Positions 19,821 through 28,069 of a stretch of DNA of 64,000 bases are shown here, one piece after another. The stretch is from Yoonia sp. GTDB taxonomy: Bacteria > Pseudomonadota > Alphaproteobacteria > Rhodobacterales > Rhodobacteraceae. A model generated the notes under the pieces. That model was not told the origin of the DNA. It searched no databases and saw only the letters and a list, made by a program, of their open reading frames with translations. The position numbers and the translations under genes were made by a program. The stretch covers positions 1-64,000 of the forward strand of contig JAQXEG010000044.1 of NCBI GenBank assembly GCA_029250945.1, read 5' to 3'. Position 1 is the stretch's first letter. Each line of letters begins with the position of its first letter.

Positions 19821-20460
19821 AATCACTTAAGTTTTTATCTTGATACAAGATATTGTGTACCGGCTTGAATGTACGTCTATGGTGTGGGGTTACACCAAGT
19901 TCTAGCAGTGCCTTTTTGTGCACAGGTGTCGAGTATCCCGCGTTGGTTTCCCAGCCATAGCCCGGATGCTGTTGCGCCAAATCCACCATCAGCCGGTCGC
20001 GCCACACTTTGGCCACAATTGAGGCCGCCGCAATCGACAGCGAACGGGTGTCGCCCTTCACAATTGTCTGACTTGGGGTGTTCAATCCGCGCGGCACCAT
20101 ATTGCCGTCGATCAGGATGAAATCAGCAGGCGCCGACAGGCCGGCCACTGCCCGCACCATCGCAATGTGGGATGCGCGCAGAATGTTATGTTCTTCGATT
20201 TCGGCGACTGTGGCCTCGGCGATCGACACATCAGCGCTGGCCATCAGGATATCAAACAACGCATCGCGCTGTTTCTCGGTCAGTTGTTTGCTGTCGTTCA
20301 AGCCGTCGGGGATATTGTCAGGGTCCAGCACCACCGCTGCGGCGCAGACCGGTCCAGCAAGCGGGCCGCGCCCAACCTCATCCACACCAGCGACGGCACG
20401 GGCACCACGGGCAAAGGTGGCTTGTTCAAATGTGAAATCGGGATAGGCTTTTTCTGTCAT
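19819..20460 (-). CDS. rnhB: Ribonuclease HII
   Basis: Removes the RNA strand of RNA-DNA hybrids and single ribonucleotides. The 213 residues from the ATG at 20460 include the active-site block VAGVDEVGRGPLAGPV with the acidic pair Asp-Glu. Further acidic positions are in LNDSKQLTEKQR and LIDGN, and HPGYGWETNAGY and HHRRTFKPV are C-terminal landmarks. A TTG at 20484 could add eight residues, but nothing supports it. It lies upstream of ccrM on the same strand, as often seen in Rhodobacterales. Confidence 0.95.
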   Translation of the reverse strand: MTEKAYPDFTFEQATFARGARAVAGVDEVGRGPLAGPVCAAAVVLDPDNIPDGLNDSKQLTEKQRDALFDILMASADVSIAEATVAEIEEHNILRASHIAMVRAVAGLSAPADFILIDGNMVPRGLNTPSQTIVKGDTRSLSIAAASIVAKVWRDRLMVDLAQQHPGYGWETNAGYSTPVHKKALLELGVTPHHRRTFKPVHNILYQDKNLSD

Positions 20461-20585
20461 GCCCCCAGTGACCAGACCGGCCAAGTCGGATCAAGACAAA
20501 AATGGGCGCATCGGCCATGTCCAAACCTACGCGCCCAAGTCACAGCCCGCCCCAAATGTGGGGACGTATGGGGCGGACCGATACC

Positions 20586-21062
20586 TTAGCGGCGACCAGC
20601 GACGGTAAAACCGTTGTTGCGCAAACAGCGCACAGCCCAGCCGGACCGGAACCCGCGATTGGTCATCACATCACGTTCACAGCGGCGCGGAAAATTCACC
20701 GCGTGATCATAGTGACGCGCAATGCAGTGGCGCGTCATCATGCGGACGTTACCCTTGCGCGTGTCGAATTTCCGCACACACCGCCCTGGCAATACGGACA
20801 CACGGGATTGGTTGACCTGCCCATAGCGGGGACCATTGTGGCCATTGCCTTGGGACCGCGGTTGTTGCGACACAATAACGTCAGCCAGTGCGGGCGTCTG
20901 TGTCCGGTGATTACGCACCCCTTGGGCCACGGTGGCCGCTGCGATCAAACCAAACAGGATCTGGCCGACGTCCTTTTGATCGAGGCCATTGGCCTGTGCG
21001 GGTGCTGCACTGCTTAATGTCAGGGATACGGCGGTGATGCCTGCAATAAATGTCTTATACAT
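20586..21062 (-). CDS. Secreted basic protein, function unknown
   Basis: A 158-residue protein with a signal peptide ending APAQA near residue 23, a hydrophobic segment VGQILFGLIAAATVAQGV, a linker rich in Gln, Asn and Gly, and a basic C-terminal domain. That domain has four Cys (CVRKFDTRKGNVRMMTRHC, ...RRC, ...RCLRNNGF) that could form two disulfides. No known family was recognised. It stands alone on the minus strand, with an inverted repeat (20547-20576, 7-bp arms, no T-run) just after the stop. Confidence 0.6.
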   Translation of the reverse strand: MYKTFIAGITAVSLTLSSAAPAQANGLDQKDVGQILFGLIAAATVAQGVRNHRTQTPALADVIVSQQPRSQGNGHNGPRYGQVNQSRVSVLPGRCVRKFDTRKGNVRMMTRHCIARHYDHAVNFPRRCERDVMTNRGFRSGWAVRCLRNNGFTVAGRR

Positions 21063-21211
21063 GATGTCGTCCTTTCAGGTTGTCTGTGGCGTAGAACAAC
21101 GATGGGACGAGGGTGGCTTGCCTCTCAATAACAGGGGATGGTTATGTGATGGCGGGCGCGATAACATCGGCGGATATTGAATAGCAGCGCGATCTTGGAT
21201 GATATGCAGGC

Positions 21212-21493
21212 ATGAAACAGATACTTCTTTCCCCTCTTGCGCTTTGCCTTTGGGCCAGCGCCGCACAGGCCGCCTGCTACGCCGATTATAAGGCCAAGCG
21301 TGATGATCCATTGCGCCTGCATTATGGTGTCGCTGAAATCGACGGTGACTGCACCGTTGATACCGCACAATCCGCATTGCAGACCCGCCTGAGCGCGGAT
21401 GACTGGCAGCTTTTGAATGTGCTTGGCGTCTTTGACGACGCCGGACTAGAGAACCGAAAGGAGAGCGCAGGTGAATACTTCCTCCGCTACTGA
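21212..21493 (+). CDS. Small secreted protein, function unknown
   Basis: A 93-residue protein: signal peptide to about residue 20 (LCLWASAAQA-ACYADY), then a short acidic domain with two Cys (mature residue 1-2 region and GDCTV) that may form a disulfide. Its last 23 bases overlap the start of the membrane-anchored regulator, whose ribosome site AAGGAGAG lies inside this gene, so the two are translationally coupled. No family recognised. Confidence 0.6.
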   Translation: MKQILLSPLALCLWASAAQAACYADYKAKRDDPLRLHYGVAEIDGDCTVDTAQSALQTRLSADDWQLLNVLGVFDDAGLENRKESAGEYFLRY

Positions 21494-22169
21494 GGCACGC
21501 GAAATCGGGAACAAGATTGTCGTCGCGGGGATTGGCGCCATCGTCGCCATTCTGGCCATCGCGGCGATTTTGCTGTTCGTGAACCTGCCCGACGCGAATG
21601 CGTTTAATGCCCGCGTCGAACAGCTGTTTGTTGAAAACGATATACTGACTGGCAACGCCGAAATTAAGCTGCTGGAAATTCTTGCCCAATCGGGCACCGC
21701 GGTTTCCGACACGCTGTCATCCTACCGCTTTGTGATTTTTGTGCTGCTCACGTTTTCCACCGCGCTGCTGATTGCTGCGATTGCGTTTCTTGTGATGCTG
21801 GTCGCGATGAACCGCCGGATGGGCCAAATTGAGCGTAAGGGGATTGAGGTCAATTCCCTGCTGATCAGCCGCGACCAAAAATCGGTTTACCTTAATAACT
21901 TTGAATTCAAGCTGACAGATGCCGCGATTGAAACCCTGTCCGTTCTGGCCGAGGCGCGCATGGACGATGAGGTCATGTCAGGTGCCGAAATCGAAGGGGT
22001 CATTTCAGGCCGTTCCGCCGCCGATTGTGACGAGGCAGCGGGTGCCACACGCATCAAACGTCTAAGAGATACCCTTGGAAATCAAATGGTTAGCGAATTG
22101 CTGGTTAAAAACATCGCCCGCAAGGGTTATATGTTGGCGATCGATAAGGATGTAATCCGCATGGTCTAA
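21471..22169 (+). CDS. Membrane-anchored winged-helix (OmpR-type) DNA-binding protein
   Basis: A 232-residue protein starting at a GTG at 21471 with AAGGAGAG upstream. A transmembrane helix is at about 17-38, an extracytoplasmic stretch at 39-84 (FNARVEQLFVENDILT, then EIKLLEIL), and a second helix at 85-113. The cytoplasmic C-terminus 135-230 resembles the OmpR/PhoB effector domain: the beta-rich start VYLNNFEFKLTDAAIETL, a recognition-helix region ATRIKRLRDTLGN and the wing NIARKGYML. There is no receiver domain. It probably senses something at or outside the membrane and binds DNA directly, like ToxR/CadC but with two N-terminal helices. The ligand and targets are unknown. Confidence 0.7.
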   Translation: MNTSSATEAREIGNKIVVAGIGAIVAILAIAAILLFVNLPDANAFNARVEQLFVENDILTGNAEIKLLEILAQSGTAVSDTLSSYRFVIFVLLTFSTALLIAAIAFLVMLVAMNRRMGQIERKGIEVNSLLISRDQKSVYLNNFEFKLTDAAIETLSVLAEARMDDEVMSGAEIEGVISGRSAADCDEAAGATRIKRLRDTLGNQMVSELLVKNIARKGYMLAIDKDVIRMV

Positions 22170-22183
22170 GTGGGCCAATCGCT

Positions 22184-22672
22184 ATGCCAACGCTAAACCG
22201 TCGTTCATTTCTGCAAAGCCTGACTGCTGCCGGTCTTGTGCCTGCGCTGCCCGCACTTCCGGCGATGGCTGTCCCCGCAACGGCGGCCCACACGTCGATC
22301 CAATACACATGGGCCTGCTATTACGCGCAGATGAGCAACGCCTGTTCCGTGTCCCAGATCACCAGCGCGCTTGGCGTGCGGCCAGAGGTAGCGCAGGGGT
22401 TGTTTGACCGGCTTGTGACGCAAAACATCATAACAGCGCCCGGCCTGTCCGGCGTCAGCGTTTCACGCCGACGTCAGATGATGAACCTGCGCTCTGGTGG
22501 GGCTGTCACGTCCAAATCCGCGATCCAGTTTGATCACGATCAGTTAATGGCCGAGATCACGCGCGATATCGACGATCAGTACCCGTTTACGCCCGCGCCG
22601 TCAGCAGACCGTTCATCGTCTTATCCGCAACAGACTTCGCCACGATCAGCGCCAGCACCCAGCCGGACGTAA
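22184..22672 (+). CDS. Tat-exported protein with HTH-like segment, function unknown
   Basis: A 162-residue protein starting 14 bases after the membrane regulator. NRRSFLQSLTAAGLVPALPA is a twin-arginine signal. The mature part contains ACSVSQITSALGVRPEVAQ, LFDRLVTQNIITA and VSVSRRRQMM, which reads like a helix-turn-helix with a wing, odd for an exported protein. The tail is Pro/Ser rich. The last 86 bases overlap the convergent MATE gene; how much of the tail is really selected as protein is unclear. Confidence 0.55.
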   Translation: MPTLNRRSFLQSLTAAGLVPALPALPAMAVPATAAHTSIQYTWACYYAQMSNACSVSQITSALGVRPEVAQGLFDRLVTQNIITAPGLSGVSVSRRRQMMNLRSGGAVTSKSAIQFDHDQLMAEITRDIDDQYPFTPAPSADRSSSYPQQTSPRSAPAPSRT

Positions 22673-23957
22673 CGGCGGTGGCAATGCCCAGCCAGACACC
22701 CCAGACGTCGAAATCCAGCACTGCGATAAATACCCAGATAAAGAACGCGACGCCAAACCCTTGGCGATAGATGCTGATCCATAGCGTCCAGATCGGTTTC
22801 TTAAGCGCTTGCAGAAGCGAGTTAATCGAAAACAGCATCATGTAGATCGGGAACAGGAATGCATCGACCCGCAGATAGCTGGTACCGATGCGGATCACCT
22901 CTGGGTCGTCCGAAAACAGCGACATCGCAAAGCTGCCACCGAACAAAAGGATCGGTGCGGCGATGGCCGTCATAATAAACCCTGTGGTCCAGCAGAATTT
23001 CAGCGCAGCACGCACACGATCATGTTCTTGCGCCCCGAAATTCTGACCCGCAATCGGCAGCAATGCCCCCGTCATACCCAAGACGGGCAGCAACAGGATT
23101 TGTTCAATCCGAAGCGCGACGCCATACGCCGCGACCGCCGCCCCGCCAAATTCCTTAAGCGCGAATTGCACGACAAAGCCCGAAATGAACATCACCATCA
23201 TTGCCGCACTTGCGGGGATCAGCTGTGCCGTGATTTGACGAAAGATATCCATGACAGGGCGGAACGCATCACGGGTGACACCCTGCATCATATCCAGCTT
23301 GAAAATGCGGGTCAGGATAAACACCATGACGCCCGTCTGGCTGATAATCGTGGACAGCGCGATACCATTGAACCCCATGCCGCCCCACACGCCTGGTACG
23401 CCGAACATCAACAACGGGTTCAAGCCGATGTTCACCAAAAACGCGACCATCATTGCGCGCTGCATTGACCGGCTATCACCGTGCGCCTGCAAAATACCGT
23501 TGCCCCCATAGGCTAAGAAGAACCCCGGCAAGGCAAAGATCAGAACGTTGAAATAGCCCAGCGCGGCATCGCGGTAGGCGTCAGGTTCCGACACCAACCT
23601 GATCAGCATCGGCCCCGTGATCATACCGATCACCATCGCCAGCAGGGTGGCAATAATACCGTACGCAATGCCTTGAGCCGCGAACTGTTGGGTCTCGTCG
23701 CTATTGCCACTGCCCTTGGCGTTGGACACAAGGGCCGACAACGCGGAACTTAGCCCAAACGCAATCGCCATCAGCACGAAAAACGCCTGATACCCAATCG
23801 CCAGCCCCGCCTGTGCATCCGTCGACAAACGGCCAGCCCAGTAAACGTCCACAACGTTATATAGCGTGGCAAATAGCATCCCGAAGGCGGCGGGTATCGC
23901 CAGCGTACGGAAATGTCCCGACATCGGGCCAGTGGTCAGATCATCGGTCGGCTTCAT
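22587..23957 (-). CDS. MATE family efflux transporter
   Basis: A 456-residue inner-membrane protein with about twelve hydrophobic helices arranged as two repeats, as in MatE proteins (NorM/DinF type) that export drugs or metabolites against Na+ or H+. Landmarks are AIPAAFGMLFATLYNVVDVY at the N-terminus and GQNFGAQEHDRVR in the second half. The substrate is unknown. Its start overlaps the stop of the ABC permease gene by ATGA, which links it to the importer operon. Confidence 0.92.
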   Translation of the reverse strand: MKPTDDLTTGPMSGHFRTLAIPAAFGMLFATLYNVVDVYWAGRLSTDAQAGLAIGYQAFFVLMAIAFGLSSALSALVSNAKGSGNSDETQQFAAQGIAYGIIATLLAMVIGMITGPMLIRLVSEPDAYRDAALGYFNVLIFALPGFFLAYGGNGILQAHGDSRSMQRAMMVAFLVNIGLNPLLMFGVPGVWGGMGFNGIALSTIISQTGVMVFILTRIFKLDMMQGVTRDAFRPVMDIFRQITAQLIPASAAMMVMFISGFVVQFALKEFGGAAVAAYGVALRIEQILLLPVLGMTGALLPIAGQNFGAQEHDRVRAALKFCWTTGFIMTAIAAPILLFGGSFAMSLFSDDPEVIRIGTSYLRVDAFLFPIYMMLFSINSLLQALKKPIWTLWISIYRQGFGVAFFIWVFIAVLDFDVWGVWLGIATAVTSGWVLALIVAKSVADKTMNGLLTARA

Positions 23958-24697
23958 GTGTCGCTCGCTTTCATGCGTCGTTCCAGCCAGCGCACGCCAG
24001 CAGACACGATCAGGATCAGCACCAAATATTCCAGCACCAGAATTGTGTAGATTTCCAAGGGCCGGTATTCGGACACCACCAGTTCATTCGCTTTGCGCGT
24101 CAATTCCTGCAACCCGATCACGGACACAAGCGACGACATCTTCAGCATATACACCAGCTGATTGCCCAGCGCGGGCAGGATACGCCGGATCGCTTGGGGC
24201 AAGATAACATAGCGCATTGTATCGCGGTAATTGAGGGAAATTGACTGCGCCGCCTCATACTGCCCACGGGCAATGGATTGGATACCAGCGCGGAAAATCT
24301 CGGCCTGAAACGCGCTGTCGGACAGGGCAAGCGCCAGCACACCCGCCCAAAACACATTGAGCGTGATCCCGGACAACGCAGGCAGCCCGTAATAGACCCA
24401 CAAAATCAGCACAAGGATCGGTACCGCCCGTACGATCTCCACATACGTCCGATTAAACATGCGCCAGCCGCGTTTGTCCGACAGCCCCGGCAGCGCGACC
24501 AAAAGGCCGACAATCACCGAAATGCAGATCGCGCTCAGCGACATAATGATCGTGTAATAGGCCCCACTTGCCATGAATTTCAGATTGTTCCAGCCGGACG
24601 TTGTTGTGGGGTCAACCACATACCAGCCCCAGTTGTTCGAACAGCCCGTTAGTAAAAACAGTGCAGAGGCAAGGATAAGAATGCGTTTCATAGTCAT
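23954..24697 (-). CDS. Amino acid type ABC transporter permease with N-terminal lipobox
   Basis: A 247-residue permease of the HisM/GlnP group. TM helices start at YYTIIMSLSAICISVIVGLL, and the EAA loop that contacts the ATPase is EAAQSISLNYRDTMRYVILPQAIRRILPALGNQ-like (central EAAQSISLNYRDTMRY). Unusually the N-terminus is MKRILILASALFLLTGCSNN, a near-ideal lipoprotein signal with LTGC, before the first permease helix. Only one permease gene is present, so the channel would be a homodimer. It lies four bases after the ATPase gene. Confidence 0.9.
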   Translation of the reverse strand: MTMKRILILASALFLLTGCSNNWGWYVVDPTTTSGWNNLKFMASGAYYTIIMSLSAICISVIVGLLVALPGLSDKRGWRMFNRTYVEIVRAVPILVLILWVYYGLPALSGITLNVFWAGVLALALSDSAFQAEIFRAGIQSIARGQYEAAQSISLNYRDTMRYVILPQAIRRILPALGNQLVYMLKMSSLVSVIGLQELTRKANELVVSEYRPLEIYTILVLEYLVLILIVSAGVRWLERRMKASDT

Positions 24698-24701
24698 GCC
24701 C

Positions 24702-25436
24702 CTAGTGATTCAAAATCTGTTTGATGAATTTGGCAAACCGCTTGGATTTGGGCGCAGTGAACACATCCTCTGGGGCGCCAATCTCTACGATCTCGCCCTT
24801 GTCCATGAACACCATGCGGTCGGCGACACGACGGGCAAAGCCCATTTCATGCGTGACCACGATCATCGTCATGCCGGACGACGCAAGCTCGGTCATAACA
24901 TCCAGCACCTCGGCGATCATCTCAGGGTCGAGGGCGGACGTTGGTTCATCGAACAACAGGATCCGCGGCTCCATGCATAGGCTGCGGGCGATGGCGACGC
25001 GCTGTTGCTGGCCACCGGACAATTGGCGGGGGAATTTATCGGCCTGATCAGGGATTTGCACGCGTTCCAGATAATCCATCGCGCGGGCGCGGGCATCGGC
25101 ATCAGACAGGCCAAGCACACGGCGCGGCCCAAGGCACAGGTTTTCCAGAACGGTCAAATGCGGGAACAGGTTGAACTGTTGGAACACCATACCGACGGTG
25201 CCACGAATTTTGTCCAGATCGTCGGCCTTGTCGGTCAACGTGGTGCCATCGACGATAATCTCGCCCTGCTCATGCGCCTCAAGCCGGTTGATGCAGCGGA
25301 TCAATGTCGACTTGCCCGATCCCGACGGGCCGCAAACAACCAAGCGCTCGCCGAAGGCCACGTCAAGCGACACGTCTTTGAGTGCCTGAAAATCCCCAAA
25401 GAACTTGGACACGTTCCGCATTGAAATGATGGTCAT
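24702..25436 (-). CDS. Amino acid type ABC transporter ATP-binding protein
   Basis: A 244-residue ATPase of the polar amino acid uptake group. Walker A is GPSGSGKST (residue 36 on), the Q-loop is in [12 protein letters not shown], the signature is LSGGQQQR, Walker B is [13 protein letters not shown] and the H-loop is VTHEMGFA. It begins the minus-strand transport operon and is divergent from the binding-protein gene at 25562. Confidence 0.95.
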   Translation of the reverse strand: MTIISMRNVSKFFGDFQALKDVSLDVAFGERLVVCGPSGSGKSTLIRCINRLEAHEQGEIIVDGTTLTDKADDLDKIRGTVGMVFQQFNLFPHLTVLENLCLGPRRVLGLSDADARARAMDYLERVQIPDQADKFPRQLSGGQQQRVAIARSLCMEPRILLFDEPTSALDPEMIAEVLDVMTELASSGMTMIVVTHEMGFARRVADRMVFMDKGEIVEIGAPEDVFTAPKSKRFAKFIKQILNH

Positions 25437-25561
25437 GGCGCCCTGCCCCTTGGTTCAACGGTATTGTGATGACGTAACGCGGTTTAGATTTTTTCAACCG
25501 CTTTGCATTTCCAAATCACTCTGGCATCCTATGTCCAACGAATACAATGGAAGGGAAACCC

Positions 25562-26341
25562 ATGAAATTCTTTAAAATTGCCGCCGCGACGGTCATTCTG
25601 ACCACAAGCGCCGTGCAGGCAACCGCACAATCCGCTCTTAATGAAATCTTGTCCGAAGGCGTGCTGAAGGTTGGCACAACAGGCGACTGGAACCCGATGT
25701 CCATGCGTGATGTGGCCACAAACACATACGAAGGGTACGACATCGACGTCATGACAGCGCTGGCCGCTGATCTGGGTGTCGAGGTTGAGTTTGTACCAAC
25801 AGACTGGAAAACCCTCGTGGCTGGTGTGACATCCGGTCAGTACCACATCACAGGGTCCGCATCCGTATCCCCTGCCCGTGCCAAGGCCGCTGGGTATTCT
25901 GACAGCTACTTCTCATTGGCGACTGTACCGCTGACGCTGAAATCCAATGCTGATCGTTTTTCCGATTGGGATGACCTGAACGCAGCAGACGTATCCGTTG
26001 CCGCCACTTTGGGCACCACACAGGAAACACAAGTCAAACAGTACTTCCCCGACGCGACACACCGCATCGTCGAAGCACCAGCGCGTGATTTCCAAGAGGT
26101 TCTGTCCGGCCGTGCCGACGCGTCCATCACATCCAACGTTGAGGCGAACAAACTGGTTGCACAATACGACCAACTGATGATCGTACCCGTTGAATCCGGC
26201 CGTTCCCCGACACCGATTGCGATGTTGTTGCCACAGGCTGATCAGGTCTGGATCAACTATGTGAACACATGGATCGCGCTTAAGCAGGAACGTGGCCTGT
26301 TTGATGAGCTGGGCGTCAAATGGCAGCTCAAGGCTGAGTAA
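25562..26341 (+). CDS. Transporter substrate-binding protein (family 3 solute-binding)
   Basis: A 259-residue periplasmic binding protein: signal peptide to about ATA-QS (residue 21), then LSEGVLKVGTTGDWNPMS, YEGYDIDVMTALAADLGVEV and the ligand-contact segment SVSPARAKAAGYSDSYF. The sequence is close in style to the PheC/ABC family-3 group, so an amino acid or related small polar ligand is likely. The ATG at 25562 follows GGAAGGGA. It is divergent from its ABC partner genes across a 125-base region that must hold both promoters. The purine-catabolic genes just downstream make a nitrogen-rich ligand possible, as inference only. Confidence 0.88.
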   Translation: MKFFKIAAATVILTTSAVQATAQSALNEILSEGVLKVGTTGDWNPMSMRDVATNTYEGYDIDVMTALAADLGVEVEFVPTDWKTLVAGVTSGQYHITGSASVSPARAKAAGYSDSYFSLATVPLTLKSNADRFSDWDDLNAADVSVAATLGTTQETQVKQYFPDATHRIVEAPARDFQEVLSGRADASITSNVEANKLVAQYDQLMIVPVESGRSPTPIAMLLPQADQVWINYVNTWIALKQERGLFDELGVKWQLKAE

Positions 26342-26365
26342 TCAGCGATCATATCCAAAAACTTT

Positions 26366-26390
26366 GGCCAACCGTGCGCGGTTGGCCTTT
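26366..26390 (+). terminator. Rho-independent terminator after binding-protein gene
   Basis: An 8-bp perfect stem GGCCAACC / GGTTGGCC (26366-26373 and 26380-26387) with a 6-base loop, followed by TTTGCATTT. Confidence 0.7.
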
Positions 26391-26413
26391 GCATTTCTAA
26401 AGGGGGCATTGCC

Positions 26414-27058
26414 ATGCTGACCATCTATTCTGTACCTGTTGCCGTTTATTGCGCCAAACTGCGCATCATGCTGAACCACAAGGCCATTCCATTTACGGAA
26501 CTGCCCCCGCCGGGTGGTTATGGGTCGGATGAATATCGGTCGATCGTGCCGTCGGGTAACCTGCCCGCAATGATCCACGACGGTTTCATGCTTTCGGATT
26601 CAGAAGCCATTGCCGAATATATCGACGAGGCATTTCCAGACACCCCTATGCTGCCCAACACCGTGCAGCTGCGCGCAAAGGCACGTGAATTCAGCCGGTC
26701 CCATGACACGCGGCTGGAACCATCGGTGCGCGTGATCTATCCCCAAGTGGCCTATGCCACCCGCGATGCTGCGGCGGTGAAATCTGGCGGCGCACTTATT
26801 TCAAAACACCTGTCGTCCCTTGCACTATTGCTGGATCAAAATCCGCTGGATACGGACACGCTCTGGCTATGCGATTGCGGGTTTGCGGTAACTTTCGCAT
26901 GGATCAAAGCGTTTGAAGCAGCGCTTGACCTGCCCGTCGACTGGCCCCCGATTGTCGCCGCCTATGACGCACGCCTGCAAGCCATCTCTGTCGTGGCCGC
27001 CGAACTGGCCGCCTATAAACCCGCGATGGATGCTTATCTGGAAAAGGCTAAGCCCTAG
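26414..27058 (+). CDS. Glutathione S-transferase family protein
   Basis: A 214-residue GST: N-terminal thioredoxin-like domain (LTIYSVPVAVYCAKLRIML, SGNLPAMIHDGFMLSDSEAI with the conserved Ser-glutathione contact) and an all-helical C-terminal domain. The YCAKLR segment places Cys near the active site, as in beta/zeta-like bacterial GSTs. The substrate is unknown. It is 109 bases upstream of allE and may belong to that transcript. Confidence 0.85.
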   Translation: MLTIYSVPVAVYCAKLRIMLNHKAIPFTELPPPGGYGSDEYRSIVPSGNLPAMIHDGFMLSDSEAIAEYIDEAFPDTPMLPNTVQLRAKAREFSRSHDTRLEPSVRVIYPQVAYATRDAAAVKSGGALISKHLSSLALLLDQNPLDTDTLWLCDCGFAVTFAWIKAFEAALDLPVDWPPIVAAYDARLQAISVVAAELAAYKPAMDAYLEKAKP

Positions 27059-27167
27059 ACCGCGCGATTATCAAACGAAGGCAAAAGGTCCTGTGCGATG
27101 TGGCTGCGTGGTCTTTTGCCCGCGCACCGCCCATAGTGGTCCCAACAGACAAACCGCAGGATCAGAC

Positions 27168-28001
27168 ATGACGGCAAAATACTACGCCCCTAAGGGTGGT
27201 CACCCCGGGCAGGACCAGCTTTTGACAGATCGCGCCGTTTTCAAAGACGCGTACGCCGTGATCCCCAAGGGCACGATGCGCGATATCGTCACTAGCTTCC
27301 TGCCCCATTGGGACAACACACGTCTGTGGGTGATTGCCCGCCCGATGACCGGATTTGCGGAAACGTTTTCCCAATACATCATGGAAGTCGCGCCCGGCGG
27401 CGGGTCTGACAAACCCGAAACCGACGCGGGCGCCGAAGGGGTGTTGTTCATCGTCGAAGGCAGCGCCAGCCTGACCGTGAACGGCGACACCCATACGTTG
27501 ACGCCCGGCGGCTACGCGTTTTTGCCGCCCGCCTGCGATTGGACGCTACACAACAAGACCGACGATATGCTGCGGTTCCACTGGATTCGCAAAACTTACG
27601 AACCCGTTGAAGGCATCCCCTATCCAAAGGTGATCATCGCCAATGAAAACGACATCCCGCCGACCATGATGCCCGATACGGACAACAAATGGGGCACGAC
27701 CCGCTTTGTTGATCCGACCGACCTGCGCCACGACATGCATGTGACCATCGTGACGTTTGAACCGGGTGGCGTGATCCCGTTTCTGGAAACGCATGTCATG
27801 GAACACGGGCTTTATGTGTTGGAAGGCAAGGCCGCCTACCGCCTGAACGACGACTGGGTCGAGGTTGAGGCAGGCGATTACATGTGGCTGCGCGCCTTTT
27901 GCCCGCAGGCCTGCTATGCGGGTGGGCCGGGGCGGTTCCGCTATCTGCTTTATAAGGATGTGAACCGGCACATGGGGCTGCGCCCGCTGACCCGCACCTG
28001 A
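27168..28001 (+). CDS. allE: (S)-ureidoglycine aminohydrolase
   Basis: Manganese-dependent double-cupin enzyme that converts (S)-ureidoglycine to ureidoglycolate and ammonia in purine breakdown. The 277 residues start at ATG 27168 after AGGA; an in-frame extension to 26913 overlaps the GST gene and is rejected. The N-terminal cupin includes MEVAPGGGSDKPETDAGAEGV and VEGSASLTVNG. The C-terminal cupin carries the likely metal site in TFEPGGVIPFLETHVMEHGL and the FCPQACYAGG segment. Neighbouring allA, puuE-uraD, uraH and puuD support the assignment. Confidence 0.92.
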   Translation: MTAKYYAPKGGHPGQDQLLTDRAVFKDAYAVIPKGTMRDIVTSFLPHWDNTRLWVIARPMTGFAETFSQYIMEVAPGGGSDKPETDAGAEGVLFIVEGSASLTVNGDTHTLTPGGYAFLPPACDWTLHNKTDDMLRFHWIRKTYEPVEGIPYPKVIIANENDIPPTMMPDTDNKWGTTRFVDPTDLRHDMHVTIVTFEPGGVIPFLETHVMEHGLYVLEGKAAYRLNDDWVEVEAGDYMWLRAFCPQACYAGGPGRFRYLLYKDVNRHMGLRPLTRT

Positions 28002-28069
28002 TTTAGAGGGTGGACGCGGATGCGCCGCTGTCTATGGTCAGGCCAAACCTGGGACAGATCGGACAGCAC

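Noticed and set aside
20547-20576. Inverted repeat CCGCCCC / GGGGCGG after the secreted basic protein gene
   Set aside because: It has a long spacer and no T-run on either strand, so it is not called a terminator.
26913-27167. N-terminal extension of the AllE reading frame
   Set aside because: It overlaps the GST gene and has no cupin similarity; the ATG at 27168 has a ribosome site.
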